Positions 49,077 through 57,131 of a DNA stretch of 64,000 bases are shown one piece after another. The notes under the pieces are model-generated. The model saw nothing but the letters and a program-made list of their open reading frames with translations. It had not been told where the DNA came from and ran no database searches. Location of the stretch: positions 140,876 to 204,875 of the forward strand of contig NZ_RCZP01000006.1 in assembly GCF_006438825.1 (NCBI RefSeq), written 5' to 3'. Source of the stretch: Muricoccus nepalensis. Lineage in GTDB: Bacteria; Pseudomonadota; Alphaproteobacteria; Acetobacterales; Acetobacteraceae. Position 1 is the first letter of the stretch, and each line of letters opens with the position of its first letter. The translations under genes and the position numbers were made by a program.

Positions 49077-50195
49077 TTACGATCTGCCGGCGCTGACACC
49101 GAGCCATGGCCAGCGTGCGGGACCATTATGCTCTCTTCGATGGCAGTTTGGGCAAAGAGCGATCGCATTCTCAACGCAATCGGCGCCTCCAGCTGCGAGG
49201 GGTCGCCGATGGTGAACTTCCAAGTAGGGCGTTCCATCCGAATTGCGCGTAAATGGGGCCTCGCTTCCACAGCCGCCACAAATTCCCGCCGCTTGCGCTA
49301 AAACTTCAGCAACTACGTCTGCATTCCTTTCAAAGTTGTACGAAACAATCATCCTTCGCTTCGGTTTTTTTGGCGCCGCCGCGAGACGTCTCGCGCGCTC
49401 TTCGCTTGAAGATGCCGAAGCAATGGCGACAAGCTGATCGAAAGACCTGAAGTATTGGTCTTCCGAGGTAAGTATCTCGTGTCCCGCCACGTCGCTTCTG
49501 TGGAGTTCGAACCATTTGGACTGATCCGGATCGATATGGATCCTCACGCTCTTAAAAATGCCGGAAAACTTGAAGTTATCGTCTTTCTTATTGCGGGTGA
49601 ACGCGTATATCGGAATGTCGGGATACTTGGATATGGACTGATTGTCCTGATAATGATCTCCAAAGTTGCCTTGGATGCTCTTAAGATAGTATTTGAGCGA
49701 AGTTCCGTCGGGCAGCCAAGTGTTGTTGTATTTGCCACCTGTCATTGTCGCTTTGATAAATACTGCCCTATGTGTTCCTACTTTCCCAATCGGAAGTATC
49801 CCACCAGCGCGACTATCATATACCCCGGCAAATGCGAGTATGCTTCGCGGTGAATATATCTGCCCCACAACAAAATCATCTAATCTTGTGCAGTCCGAGC
49901 GCCAAGGTTCGAATTTTTCATAAAATTCAGGCAGCACATCTTCAAACGTAGACAGTCCAGCTTGGCGTAAGGCTATGAAGGCTTTGCTCGTGCCCTCACC
50001 TTTGAACCTGTCAAAGTATTGAAGAAGGTCACCGACCCTGCGAAACTGGTTAACCCAGCTTCGAGAGTTTCTGACGACCGCTTTTACTTCACCACTGATG
50101 ACTTGGCTGTTCAGCGCTGGAGAAAAAACTCGCTGATCAATAAAGGCTTTGGCGTCCATTATCATTGATGAACGTTCGATCGAAGCCGCATTCAT
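49077..50195 (-). CDS. HNH endonuclease, McrA-like
   Basis: This 372-residue protein has a DNA-recognition-like domain in the first 250 residues (DFVVGQIYSPRSILAFAG, GKVGTHRAVFIKA, FELHRSDVAGHEIL). A complete zinc HNH domain follows: CGGCGSEAPF, LEVHHRRPLAAGGAD, then NAIALCPNCHRREHNG. The four Cys and the HH pair are all present. The layout suggests a type IV (modification-dependent) or DNA-damage-like endonuclease of McrA type. AGGAGGG lies 9 nt before the ATG. What the N-terminal domain recognises is not known. Confidence 0.75.
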   Translation of the reverse strand: MNAASIERSSMIMDAKAFIDQRVFSPALNSQVISGEVKAVVRNSRSWVNQFRRVGDLLQYFDRFKGEGTSKAFIALRQAGLSTFEDVLPEFYEKFEPWRSDCTRLDDFVVGQIYSPRSILAFAGVYDSRAGGILPIGKVGTHRAVFIKATMTGGKYNNTWLPDGTSLKYYLKSIQGNFGDHYQDNQSISKYPDIPIYAFTRNKKDDNFKFSGIFKSVRIHIDPDQSKWFELHRSDVAGHEILTSEDQYFRSFDQLVAIASASSSEERARRLAAAPKKPKRRMIVSYNFERNADVVAEVLAQAAGICGGCGSEAPFTRNSDGTPYLEVHHRRPLAAGGADCVENAIALCPNCHRREHNGPARWPWLGVSAGRS

Positions 50196-50318
50196 AACAT
50201 TGTCCCTCCTCTAAGATGGCATCATGCTGCGATCTACGGCCAAGTTCATCTCAGCGCATCCCGAAGCCTAGACGGTGCGGCGGCCCGGAGGCCTATTGTC
50301 GCGCCCTCTAGATCTTGA

Positions 50319-51098
50319 TCAAACAAGCTTCGTGCCAGATTGTGGGCCGGCGCCTCTTGCGAATGCTCTCCGGAACCAAGCCGGCTCATTTTCGATTTGT
50401 GACTCTAGAATGTTCTCGGGTACGTCGCGCCAAAAGTCGGTTATCGCCGTTGAAAAACGGTCCAAATCGGCATCAGTAATTTTCAAGTAAGTATAATCTG
50501 GCTCAAGAAAGACATGCGGCGGCACGTTAAAGCTAGGACGCACAAACTTAGGCGCAATCCTTCGCAACGAATCGAATGATGTGCCTGCTCCATGTTTGTA
50601 TACGTTAACTACAAGTTGGCAGTGGCAAAGATCGCGATAATAGGGCTGCGATCTGATTAGCCATTTGCAGCATTCAAAAAGGTCGAGCAGCCTCTCGATT
50701 GGCTGCCGCCAAATTGCTTGCTGAACACCTTCGTCGGCACTAAAGCGTCCGATCTCCGTCGCACACCAGCGGCGGAATTGCTTTTCCCATTCGTGGTACA
50801 TGCTTGCCACGATGCTCAGCCGCGTGGTGTCCCAAAGTTCTTTGAGGCGGAGGTAATAATTAACATTTTCGGAGTTGGCTTGCTCGTAGATCGATCCTTC
50901 GTCGTCCCAGTCCGGATCAAAATGCAACCCCTTTCGCGCCAGCCAGTCGTTACTGTAGCGTTCAGCATCTGCCTCCATGCCGGCCTCGTTAAACTGATCA
51001 AGTAGCCGCTTCTTGGCTTCGGCGACAAAGAATTGATGGCCTTCTATCAAGCTATCACGGATGGGACGCCACATGTGGAAAATGGCACGGTCAACCAT
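50319..51098 (-). CDS. Hypothetical helical protein with N-x-x-K-H motif
   Basis: This 259-residue protein is mostly alpha-helical with many aromatic residues. Near residue 166 it has LVVNVYKHGAGTSFDSLR, a pattern (N-x-x-K-H-x-x-G) shared by HEPN-like proteins of the RiboL-PSP type. No other domain is recognised. It lies between the McrA-like and Mrr-like genes on the same strand, so a defence or toxin role is suggested by position. The biochemical activity is unknown. Confidence 0.6.
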   Translation of the reverse strand: MVDRAIFHMWRPIRDSLIEGHQFFVAEAKKRLLDQFNEAGMEADAERYSNDWLARKGLHFDPDWDDEGSIYEQANSENVNYYLRLKELWDTTRLSIVASMYHEWEKQFRRWCATEIGRFSADEGVQQAIWRQPIERLLDLFECCKWLIRSQPYYRDLCHCQLVVNVYKHGAGTSFDSLRRIAPKFVRPSFNVPPHVFLEPDYTYLKITDADLDRFSTAITDFWRDVPENILESQIENEPAWFRRAFARGAGPQSGTKLV

Positions 51099-51295
51099 TA
51101 CGAAGTTCCAAACCCCGTAGTTTGGTTCGCCGCTCTGGAAGAGGGGAAATAGCTATGTGACTGGGGCGTCGGGTTCCGGTGCGAGATCTCACAGACTCCG
51201 TGTTCCGGGTTCTTTCTTGTTGCTGCAAGTTATCGTTCACGGCAGCCAACCGAAGGTGGTGCGACGTATGCAAACCATGGGCGTCGAACTTGTGT

Positions 51296-52168
51296 TTAGA
51301 TGGAAGCGAAAAACTCAGTGTCGATGCTGACCTCCTCCACACGAACCTCACGCACCTGAACACCAAGTCCGAGATCCTTCATCAACGTACAGAGCGCTTC
51401 TCCATCGATCAGATCGATAGCAGGCGCTCCATCACGAGTAGCCTCTTTCCGGGCTTCACTAGTGAAAGTGCCGGTTGTAATGACGAGGCCTTTATCTGCG
51501 CGACCTTGCATGGCGCCGCGAAAGTTACGGACTACCTCGGAGCCGACGGATCCCTTCCAACGTTTGCACTGAAACAGAACCTGAAAGGAAATCAGGTTAA
51601 CGCGCAAAACGCCCACGCCATCGATGCCTCCGTCGCCCGACTTTCCGCTCACCTCGACACGGGTGAAGCCACTCTCTCGCAGAAGGCGCTGGCACAGCCG
51701 CTCAAACGCCGTCGGATCGATTGTTTGAACGCGTTGCAGTAGCTGATCGGACCAGCCCTCCGCGCCCTCACCAGCGTCCTGCCCACCTTGGCCCCCGCTA
51801 GATGTTTGAGCATCTTTCTTTGCCGCAATGGCCGCTTTATTGGCAGCGCTGATTATCTGCTTCAACTCGCTATTTGACTTGCTAGCCGCAGTGCGACCTT
51901 CTTCGGTCAGAACCCATACACCTCGCTTGGGATTTTCCACAAATCCTGCAAGCTTGAGAAAGCTGCGTGCCCATGACATCCGGTCAGTAAGGACCGGCGC
52001 GCCGCTTTTTGGGTACGTGACATCAAGTTGCTCCTGTGACGCGCCTATAGCCGCAATAAGCGCTTCATCAAGTTCTTCGATGGACCCTGAGCCGCCTAGC
52101 TTTATCAGTACCTCTAGGGTTGTCTTGAACAAGTCGTCGTACTTCGGAAGTGCAACCGCCTTGGTCAT
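51296..52168 (-). CDS. mrr: Mrr-type restriction endonuclease
   Basis: This 290-residue protein has the winged-helix Mrr N-terminal domain (residues 1-95, KYDDLFKTTLEVLIKLGGSG, MSWARSFLKLAGFVENPKRG). A Gln/Gly/Ala-rich linker and a PD-(D/E)xK-like Mrr catalytic domain follow. The catalytic core is visible: FERLCQRLLRESGF, GKSGDGGIDGVG near 179 and FQCKRWKG near 202 (Q-x-K). Mrr cuts methylated DNA. AAGGGATG precedes the ATG. No cognate methylase is present, in line with a type IV system. Confidence 0.88.
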   Translation of the reverse strand: MTKAVALPKYDDLFKTTLEVLIKLGGSGSIEELDEALIAAIGASQEQLDVTYPKSGAPVLTDRMSWARSFLKLAGFVENPKRGVWVLTEEGRTAASKSNSELKQIISAANKAAIAAKKDAQTSSGGQGGQDAGEGAEGWSDQLLQRVQTIDPTAFERLCQRLLRESGFTRVEVSGKSGDGGIDGVGVLRVNLISFQVLFQCKRWKGSVGSEVVRNFRGAMQGRADKGLVITTGTFTSEARKEATRDGAPAIDLIDGEALCTLMKDLGLGVQVREVRVEEVSIDTEFFASI

Positions 52169-52371
52169 TTACATCCCTTTTGTGTGGCACAAGAATGGTC
52201 TGCGACTGACGTTGCAGCACTCTTAAGCACGGACGCAGTTTCGAATTATTGATCCCAGCTTAAAGCTTGCCGCACGGTTGGCAATCTGGCGGGCACCTTC
52301 AAACGAGCCGTGGCGGAGCGAGGAAGGGTAGTTAGGTGCGGTGGTGTCCAAGCTGCACTGCTCACCTAGTG

Positions 52372-52681
52372 TCAAATGGCTTCCGCAGCTGCCCGAGGAT
52401 CGCGGCCCGCACGCCGCGCTTCATCTATCGCGAGAGCCAACGCGTGAAGTTCGACTGCAAGTTCCCAGAACCCCACCCTCACGGCGCATGCGGTGGCAGA
52501 GGGGCGATCACCGGGGCTGGGATACCGTTCGACCAAAGGTGACGGCTGGGCCAACATCGTGTCGATGATCGGAGACGAGGCATAAGCCGCTTCAACGTCC
52601 GCCCGCCACATAGCCTGATCAGAGGGCACGCTGCGCCGCTCAAGGGTGGCAAGGCGGGCGTGGAGGGTACGGAGAGGTCAC
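52372..52681 (-). pseudogene. Frameshifted copy of the 105-aa small gene
   Basis: The sequence is nearly identical to 55904-56221, but one extra G in the run after GGGTAC (near 52671) shifts the frame within the first codons. The remaining open part (85 codons from an internal GTG) keeps the block starting ADVEAAYASSPIIDTMLA. It is probably non-functional, unless the internal start is used. Confidence 0.65.
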
Positions 52682-52685
52682 GCGC
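52549..52685 (-). repeat. Near-identical 137-bp repeat, copy 1
   Basis: It matches 56090-56225 with three substitutions and one inserted base. It lies at the 5' end of the duplicated small gene. The two copies are in the same orientation, 3.5 kb apart. Confidence 0.85.
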
Positions 52686-52863
52686 GTGCCCTCCGGCGTG
52701 TACAAGCTTCTCTGTGGCTGTGGCGGGGCAGTTTCGGTGTGCTCACCTCTTGCCTGCCGCGATGCTGCGCCTGGGCGGCCATACTCGCGAATGTGGCATC
52801 GCACCCGAGGATCATAGTACGGGGCACGTAAGTGCGTCTGCGCCGGGTGCATGATCGGGTCAT
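52678..52863 (-). CDS. Conserved 61-aa protein of the duplicated module, copy 1
   Basis: The 61 codons from an ATG overlap the stop of the upstream degenerate gene (ATGA). The stop overlaps the GTG of the next gene (GTGA). It aligns end to end with the 60-codon frame at 56218-56400; shared blocks include MALRC/MILGC, FA-x-MA, QEV and PRHSH. Conserved length, ends and protein pattern between diverged copies argue that it codes. The function is unknown and the composition is very basic. Confidence 0.5.
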   Translation of the reverse strand: MTRSCTRRRRTYVPRTMILGCDATFASMAAQAQHRGRQEVSTPKLPRHSHREACTRRRARA

Positions 52864-53060
52864 ACGCTGCCCTCCAACGCGGCGAGCCGCGCTTGCAAGT
52901 CCGCTACCTCCGCCGCCTCTTGCGGGCAGCGACAAGGCGGCCGATGGCCTTACCTTCGTCCGAGGTGAGAGCGCCAGCTTGGGCGCTCGCGAGGATGGCC
53001 GCGAAGTCAGCAGCGGCCTCTTCGGCAAGCCTGTTGGGGCAGCCAGGGACGGATCTGCAC
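52860..53060 (-). pseudogene. Degenerate DUF5681-like gene, copy 1
   Basis: Two pieces in different frames match the protein at 56397-56867: the C-terminus EVADLQARLAALEGSV, and FAAILASAQAGALTSDEG followed by RLVAAR. A frameshift lies near 52922. The N-terminal half is not recognisable upstream. The ATGA overlap with the next small gene is still present. Confidence 0.65.
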
Positions 53061-53427
53061 GGCGGAGACTATTCGCGCTGGCGGCGAGGGTGTCTGCCGT
53101 TCTCGCTTGGAAAGGCTGGGCGCTTCGGCGCCGGTTGAGGTTGTTCCCACAAATGTCCTTACAGGACACCTGCCGCTGCACTTAGGCGAGTTCATGTTGA
53201 GCGGCCAGTCGATGCGCCCAAGGTGATGGTTATCACGGATGCAGAAAGTTAGCCTTAGCGTCTGCCTACCCCCCCCCTCGCGTTTCGAACGGCAGAATTA
53301 CTGTTGCTAAATCGACACATGATTTGCTTTCCGGCTCCCTTCGCTAACCGACTGGCGAGCCGCCCTCTCAGCTTGATGCGAAACCGTATAAAACCAAGCG
53401 CAACGACCTAACGCCATGGGAGCGCAC
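53061..53427. other. Spacer without recognisable genes
   Basis: The stretch lies between the decayed module and the first lipoprotein gene. It contains a run of nine C near 53270 and an AT-richer segment just before 53428, likely to hold the promoter of the lipoprotein gene. I see nothing else. Confidence 0.4.
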
Positions 53428-54414
53428 ATGCGGTTCGTAACTTGCTTGACTTTGCTAAGCTTGCTTTCCGCGTGCGCCAGCAACAGTGTTCCAAGGCTTA
53501 CGCCCGAAGAAGCGCAACGTGCTCAGGTCTCGCGGCAGCACGAGAATGCACGGTTTGCGGATAGATTCCAGCGCCGTAATGCGGTGGACGACCGAGTTAG
53601 GCGCCGTGAGATCCGCACTGATACTCAGCTACAGACTGCAATTGCTGAAGCTGCAGCTGCTCACGTTAGTTTCGTTTACACCAACGGCCATGCCGACGAA
53701 AAATACGGCTCAGATGACGCGGGCAGAGCGGCGTACACCACGCAAACTGTAAGTTACATGACGGAAAGTATGCGGAACTCACTACAGAGCGCCCGAAATC
53801 TGTCTAGTGATGACGTCACAGCAATACTTAAAGACCCGTCTCCCAGGTCGTCAATCCGCCGACTGGCCGAACAGCGCCTGTCAAACGAAGATCTTCCGAG
53901 GGGTGCGCGGGAGCGGCGCGAGGCAGTCCTGGCGGAGGAAAAGTCGATTGTGGAGCAGGTTGAGCGTCACATAGTGGAGAGTGCAAAAAGCCAACGTCAA
54001 ACGAAGGTGCGGGAAATCGGCCGTCTCTCTCGCACTAACCTCGCTGACATCCCTCGTGAAATCGCCACGGTTGCTCAGGAACTTGCTCTAGCAGCAAGAC
54101 CTCTAGCTGCCCGCGAACGGAATAGCCGACCCGTCACACCAGATACAATTCGCGCTGAAGAGGTTGCTCTCCGAGAGGCTGTTGAGCAGGAGCAAAAAAA
54201 CATCATGGCGGCTGAGGCGAGTGCTGCGGCCGAGGCGCAGCGTTCGAGCATCATAGCGATCTGTAACGCTCAAGCCGCGGCGGTGGGTGCGAACACGTAC
54301 ACACCTTACAGCCGCCGTGCTGGGATTTTGGGTTCAGCTTTGGTCGGTGCAATTAATTCCAGCGCTGCGGAAGAGCGGGCGCGTGGCGATTGCTACCGTA
54401 TGAACGGCATATGA
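53428..54414 (+). CDS. Lipoprotein with long helical domain (hypothetical)
   Basis: This 328-residue protein has a lipoprotein signal (MRFVTCLTLLSLLSAC, lipobox LSAC). The rest is largely charged helix, probably coiled coil (ERREAVLAEEKSIVEQVER, EEVALREAVEQEQKNIMAAE). The C-terminus has a Gly-rich hydrophobic patch (GILGSALVGAIN). GGGAG lies 6 nt before this ATG, which is preferred over one 12 bp upstream. The family is not recognised. It is unusual cargo for a small island and could affect the envelope or phage adsorption. Confidence 0.7.
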   Translation: MRFVTCLTLLSLLSACASNSVPRLTPEEAQRAQVSRQHENARFADRFQRRNAVDDRVRRREIRTDTQLQTAIAEAAAAHVSFVYTNGHADEKYGSDDAGRAAYTTQTVSYMTESMRNSLQSARNLSSDDVTAILKDPSPRSSIRRLAEQRLSNEDLPRGARERREAVLAEEKSIVEQVERHIVESAKSQRQTKVREIGRLSRTNLADIPREIATVAQELALAARPLAARERNSRPVTPDTIRAEEVALREAVEQEQKNIMAAEASAAAEAQRSSIIAICNAQAAAVGANTYTPYSRRAGILGSALVGAINSSAAEERARGDCYRMNGI

Positions 54415-54560
54415 GTTTAGTGCATTCACCAGCGGCTTTCTAAGAGTGCTGTGGCAGCGCATGCTCATAGTACGCAACGTGCCTCGGATGCTGTTGCTCC
54501 CGAGGCAGTGAAGCCGCGATCGTAGACCTGAGTAATTTCAACGCAGTCCTGGGTTCTCCA

Positions 54561-55094
54561 ATGCACATGCGGCTCCTACCTACAAGACGAAGCTGGATCG
54601 CTGCCTGCGCAGCCTTCTTAGCGGGCTGCGGCGGAACGCGAGTTTCCAGTATTCCCGTTGCGTCAGGACCAACCCACGCAGTGCGCTCTATCGCCATAGC
54701 GCCAGGAGGTGGACTACTTGCGGACGCCATCGCCGTCGAGTTGAGCGCCAGAGGGTTTGTCGTGACCGACGGTTCAGAGACTGCGCAAATGATCATGCGG
54801 CTTAATCTGAACGAACTTCAGATCGCTCGACCAGAGAATTTGGCTCGGATGAGAGAGCAAGGGATAGACGGACTGTTGAGTGTTCGCGGAATTACTAGCT
54901 ACGATGGCCAGCCTCAGACCGTGACTGCCAGAGTGAACAGCACCCACACAGGGCGCCTTCTGGCCGGGGTGTCTTGGCAGAATGCTTGGGGCGGACAGAT
55001 GGGTTCAATGGCTGACCGCACCATGCGTCGGACGTTTGCACAAGCAGCCGAGGAAATCGTGACTAATCTTAAGTTGAGCCCCGAGCCGGCTTAG
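54561..55094 (+). CDS. Lipoprotein (hypothetical)
   Basis: This 177-residue protein has a signal ending in the lipobox FLAGC. The mature part (residues about 45-170) includes IAIAPGGGLLADAIAVEL and GFVVTDGSETAQM, resembling small outer-membrane-type lipoproteins with an alternating strand/helix fold. It is 146 bp after the previous lipoprotein gene. The function is unknown. Confidence 0.7.
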   Translation: MHMRLLPTRRSWIAACAAFLAGCGGTRVSSIPVASGPTHAVRSIAIAPGGGLLADAIAVELSARGFVVTDGSETAQMIMRLNLNELQIARPENLARMREQGIDGLLSVRGITSYDGQPQTVTARVNSTHTGRLLAGVSWQNAWGGQMGSMADRTMRRTFAQAAEEIVTNLKLSPEPA

Positions 55095-55164
55095 GGGCGT
55101 TTGAGGCGGGGAGCGCTGCTTCTCCCCACCTCTTGCTTAGTTCTAAAGCGAAGCAGAGTTTCGG

Positions 55165-55656
55165 CTAGGAGCCAGGGCCGATGACCCTTTGCAGTCGAGC
55201 CGCTGACGGGCCAGGGATCGCCGTGGTCTGCTCCGACGAGAGCGGTGCCGGGACAACTGGCTGCGGCTGCTGCACCATCACTAGACGTACATCTGCAGGA
55301 TAGCGGCTGTTCGCTCCGCTCGCGGCGTCGACAGCAACCCCAACGAAGCCACCGAGGAAGATGTTGGCGACCGTTGTTCCAGTGAAGCTTGCAGAGGCGG
55401 CGGTGGTGGCTGGCTCGTAGCCTTCCCGGGAACAAGCGACCTGCAGATCGTGGCGAGACTTGCTAATCCTGATACTGCCGGGCGTCGGAGAAACGGCTCC
55501 GACCCGCTCCCCCTCCCGCTCTACCACACAGCTAGCCCCGGCCGGCTCGGTGCTGACTGTGACGGTGTCACTCGTTCCCTCAATGATGGTCGCGCAGGCA
55601 GGTAGCAGCGTCACCATTCCAAGCGCCAGTAGGCGGCAAGATGTTTTCTTGTTCAT
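55165..55656 (-). CDS. Lipoprotein with PEGA-like domain
   Basis: This 163-residue protein has a lipobox (LLPAC), then ATIIEGTSDTVTVSTEPAGASC and RISKSRHDLQVACSREGYEP. These match lipoproteins with a PEGA-like surface beta-domain. A Gly/Ala-rich segment (NIFLGGFVGVAVDAASG) follows. The start is the ATG of MNKKTSCRLLAL. It is convergent with the 54561 gene. Relatives are common in chromosomes and phages; the function is not established. Confidence 0.75.
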   Translation of the reverse strand: MNKKTSCRLLALGMVTLLPACATIIEGTSDTVTVSTEPAGASCVVEREGERVGAVSPTPGSIRISKSRHDLQVACSREGYEPATTAASASFTGTTVANIFLGGFVGVAVDAASGANSRYPADVRLVMVQQPQPVVPAPLSSEQTTAIPGPSAARLQRVIGPGS

Positions 55657-55903
55657 GGGGCTCCGTGAGGCTCGTCCAGCAGCAACATTACGCAACGTTC
55701 CGATGTAACAACAAGCCTCAATCGGTGGCATCCTCGGATTTTCTCCTATGGGTGCCGAAGCGTGACGATGCACTGCTCTTCTAGCGGCCATCAGGCCGGC
55801 CCACGCTCCTAAGACACCCCTATCGCATGGTGCAGGCTAAGCAGCATCGAGCCGTTCTCGCCGCGCTCACGGACCGACCTGCGGCTTCCCCCATCGGTTC
55901 TAT

Positions 55904-56221
55904 TTATCTCTGCGTAGGGACAAGGACCAAGGTGCGAGGATCTTTGCCTTCTTGCCTCGCCTCATCAATGGCGAGAGCAAGCGTGTGAAGTTCGGCGTTT
56001 AGTTCCCAGAACCCCAGTGCCACAGGGCAGGCGTCCGGATGTGGGGGCGGGCCGGGGTCCGGATACTCGCCAACTAAGGGAGAGGGTTTGGCCAACATCG
56101 TGTCGATGATCGGAGACGAGGCATAAGCCGCTTCAACATCCGCCCGCCACATAGCCTGATCAGAGGGCACGCTGCGCCGCTCAAGGGCGGCAAGGCGGGC
56201 GCGGAGGGTACGAGAGGTCAC
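55904..56221 (-). CDS. Hypothetical 105-aa protein of the duplicated module, copy 2
   Basis: This intact 105-residue soluble protein begins at a GTG that overlaps the upstream stop (GTGA). It contains ADVEAAYASSPIIDTMLA and FWELNAELHTLALAIDEA, the latter probably helical. A frameshifted copy is at 52372-52681. The family is not recognised. It is cotranscribed with the 60-aa and DUF5681-like genes. Confidence 0.65.
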   Translation of the reverse strand: MTSRTLRARLAALERRSVPSDQAMWRADVEAAYASSPIIDTMLAKPSPLVGEYPDPGPPPHPDACPVALGFWELNAELHTLALAIDEARQEGKDPRTLVLVPTQR

Positions 56222-56225
56222 GCGC
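56090..56225 (-). repeat. Near-identical 137-bp repeat, copy 2
   Basis: This is the direct counterpart of 52549-52685, about 97% identical. It lies within the first part of the intact 105-aa gene. Confidence 0.85.
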
Positions 56226-56400
56226 TTGCTCTCCCGCGTGTACGGGCTCGTCCGTGGCTGTGGCGGGGTGGTCTCTGTGTCAGCACCTCCTGCTCAATGC
56301 GATCCTCTGCCCGAACGGCCATCCCGGCGAACGCGGTCCCGCATCGGAGGGCCATGGAACGGGGTGCGGAAGCATGTCTGCGGGGGCGAGATCGGTTCAT
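56218..56400 (-). CDS. Conserved 60-aa protein of the duplicated module, copy 2
   Basis: The 60 codons start at an ATG inside the TGA of the DUF5681-like gene (ATGA) and end at a TGA that overlaps the next GTG. The protein is Arg/His-rich, with FAGMAVRAEDR and QEVLTQRPPRHSHG. It aligns over its full length with the copy at 52678-52863, with many conservative changes, which supports real coding. The function is unknown. Confidence 0.55.
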   Translation of the reverse strand: MNRSRPRRHASAPRSMALRCGTAFAGMAVRAEDRIEQEVLTQRPPRHSHGRARTRGRASA

Positions 56401-56867
56401 ACGCTTCCCTCCAGGGCGACAAGGCGGGCGTGCAGATCGGCAACCTCAACCGCCTGCAAGCGGGCCGCAACGATGCGGGACAATGCCTCACCCTCGTCGG
56501 TGGTAATGGCCCCAACCTGAATACCCGCCAGGATCGCCGAGAACGCGGCAGCAGGGTCAGCCGGGACCGGCGGGCACGTGGTCAACGGGCGACCGCGACG
56601 GGGCGGCCATAGGCGTCGGAGAACCTCGCTGGCAGCCGACATGTCACCCGCCTTCGCTGCCGTCAGCACGCTTCGCAAGACCTCAGCAGCCTCATTCTCG
56701 GCAAGCCGATCCAAGCGCAGCAGGGAGGCCGGACGCGAGCCCGTGCGGCCGCCGCCCGGCTGGCCCGATGTGCCCGCCCGCCAGCGGCCATTGCGTGCGC
56801 GGCCTGCATTCTCAGGATCAGGTGCGCCCGGAGCATCGTTGGGCAAGTTCGTGCCATTGTCGATCAC
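56397..56867 (-). CDS. DUF5681-like protein
   Basis: This 156-residue protein has an N-terminal flexible segment with NGRWRAGTSGQPGG, matching the NGRF-x-PGQSGNP motif of DUF5681 proteins. A helical middle (ENEAAEVLRSVLTAAKAGD) and a C-terminal helix (AVEVADLHARLVALEGSV) follow. DUF5681 proteins occur in prophages and islands, sometimes near terminase genes. It is first in a three-gene overlapping set and lies downstream of the repeat array. The function is unknown. Confidence 0.7.
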   Translation of the reverse strand: MIDNGTNLPNDAPGAPDPENAGRARNGRWRAGTSGQPGGGRTGSRPASLLRLDRLAENEAAEVLRSVLTAAKAGDMSAASEVLRRLWPPRRGRPLTTCPPVPADPAAAFSAILAGIQVGAITTDEGEALSRIVAARLQAVEVADLHARLVALEGSV

Positions 56868-56901
56868 GTTGGAACCCCTCGTGCATGGTTACAGGTGCCT
56901 G

Positions 56902-57131
56902 CGTCACCCACGTCACCCACCCTACGGGTGTGGGTGACGTGGGTGACGCGACATGGCGTTCCCCGCTATGATGGGTGACGCGAGGTGACGTAGGGTGACG
57001 CGGTCCATCACAGCAGCCACACCAGGGTATCCGTCATACCGATCCACCCCTTATCCCTCAGGGTATTCAGCATTTTGTAGAGGGCGTTTCGCTGGGCTGG
57101 GGACAGCTTCGCGTCACCCGCCACGTCACCC
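56902..57131. repeat. Iteron-like array of GGGTGACG repeats with a 20-bp inverted repeat
   Basis: There are nine copies of the octamer GGGTGACG (one has a mismatch). Two on the minus strand start at 56902 and 56911, and five on the plus strand start at 56932, 56941, 56973, 56983 and 56993. Two more minus-strand copies inside the adjacent ATPase gene start at 57112 and 57124. Spacings of 9-12 bp put many on one helix face. Positions 56901-56920 and 56930-56949 form a perfect 20-bp inverted repeat. Such arrays next to a RepA-like helicase suggest a replication origin or regulator-binding site. Confidence 0.7.

Noticed and set aside
48992-49279. N-terminal extension of the HNH gene at 48182
   Set aside because: It overlaps the end of the other HNH gene in a different frame. 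The internal ATG at 48991 has a good ribosome-binding site and begins the conserved reader domain.
52372-52629. Independent 85-aa gene
   Set aside because: Comparison with the intact copy at 55904-56221 shows it is the downstream part of a frameshifted gene.
56902-57131. CRISPR array
   Set aside because: Repeats are 8 bp, occur in both orientations and have 1-3 bp gaps or irregular spacing. No spacers or cas genes are present.
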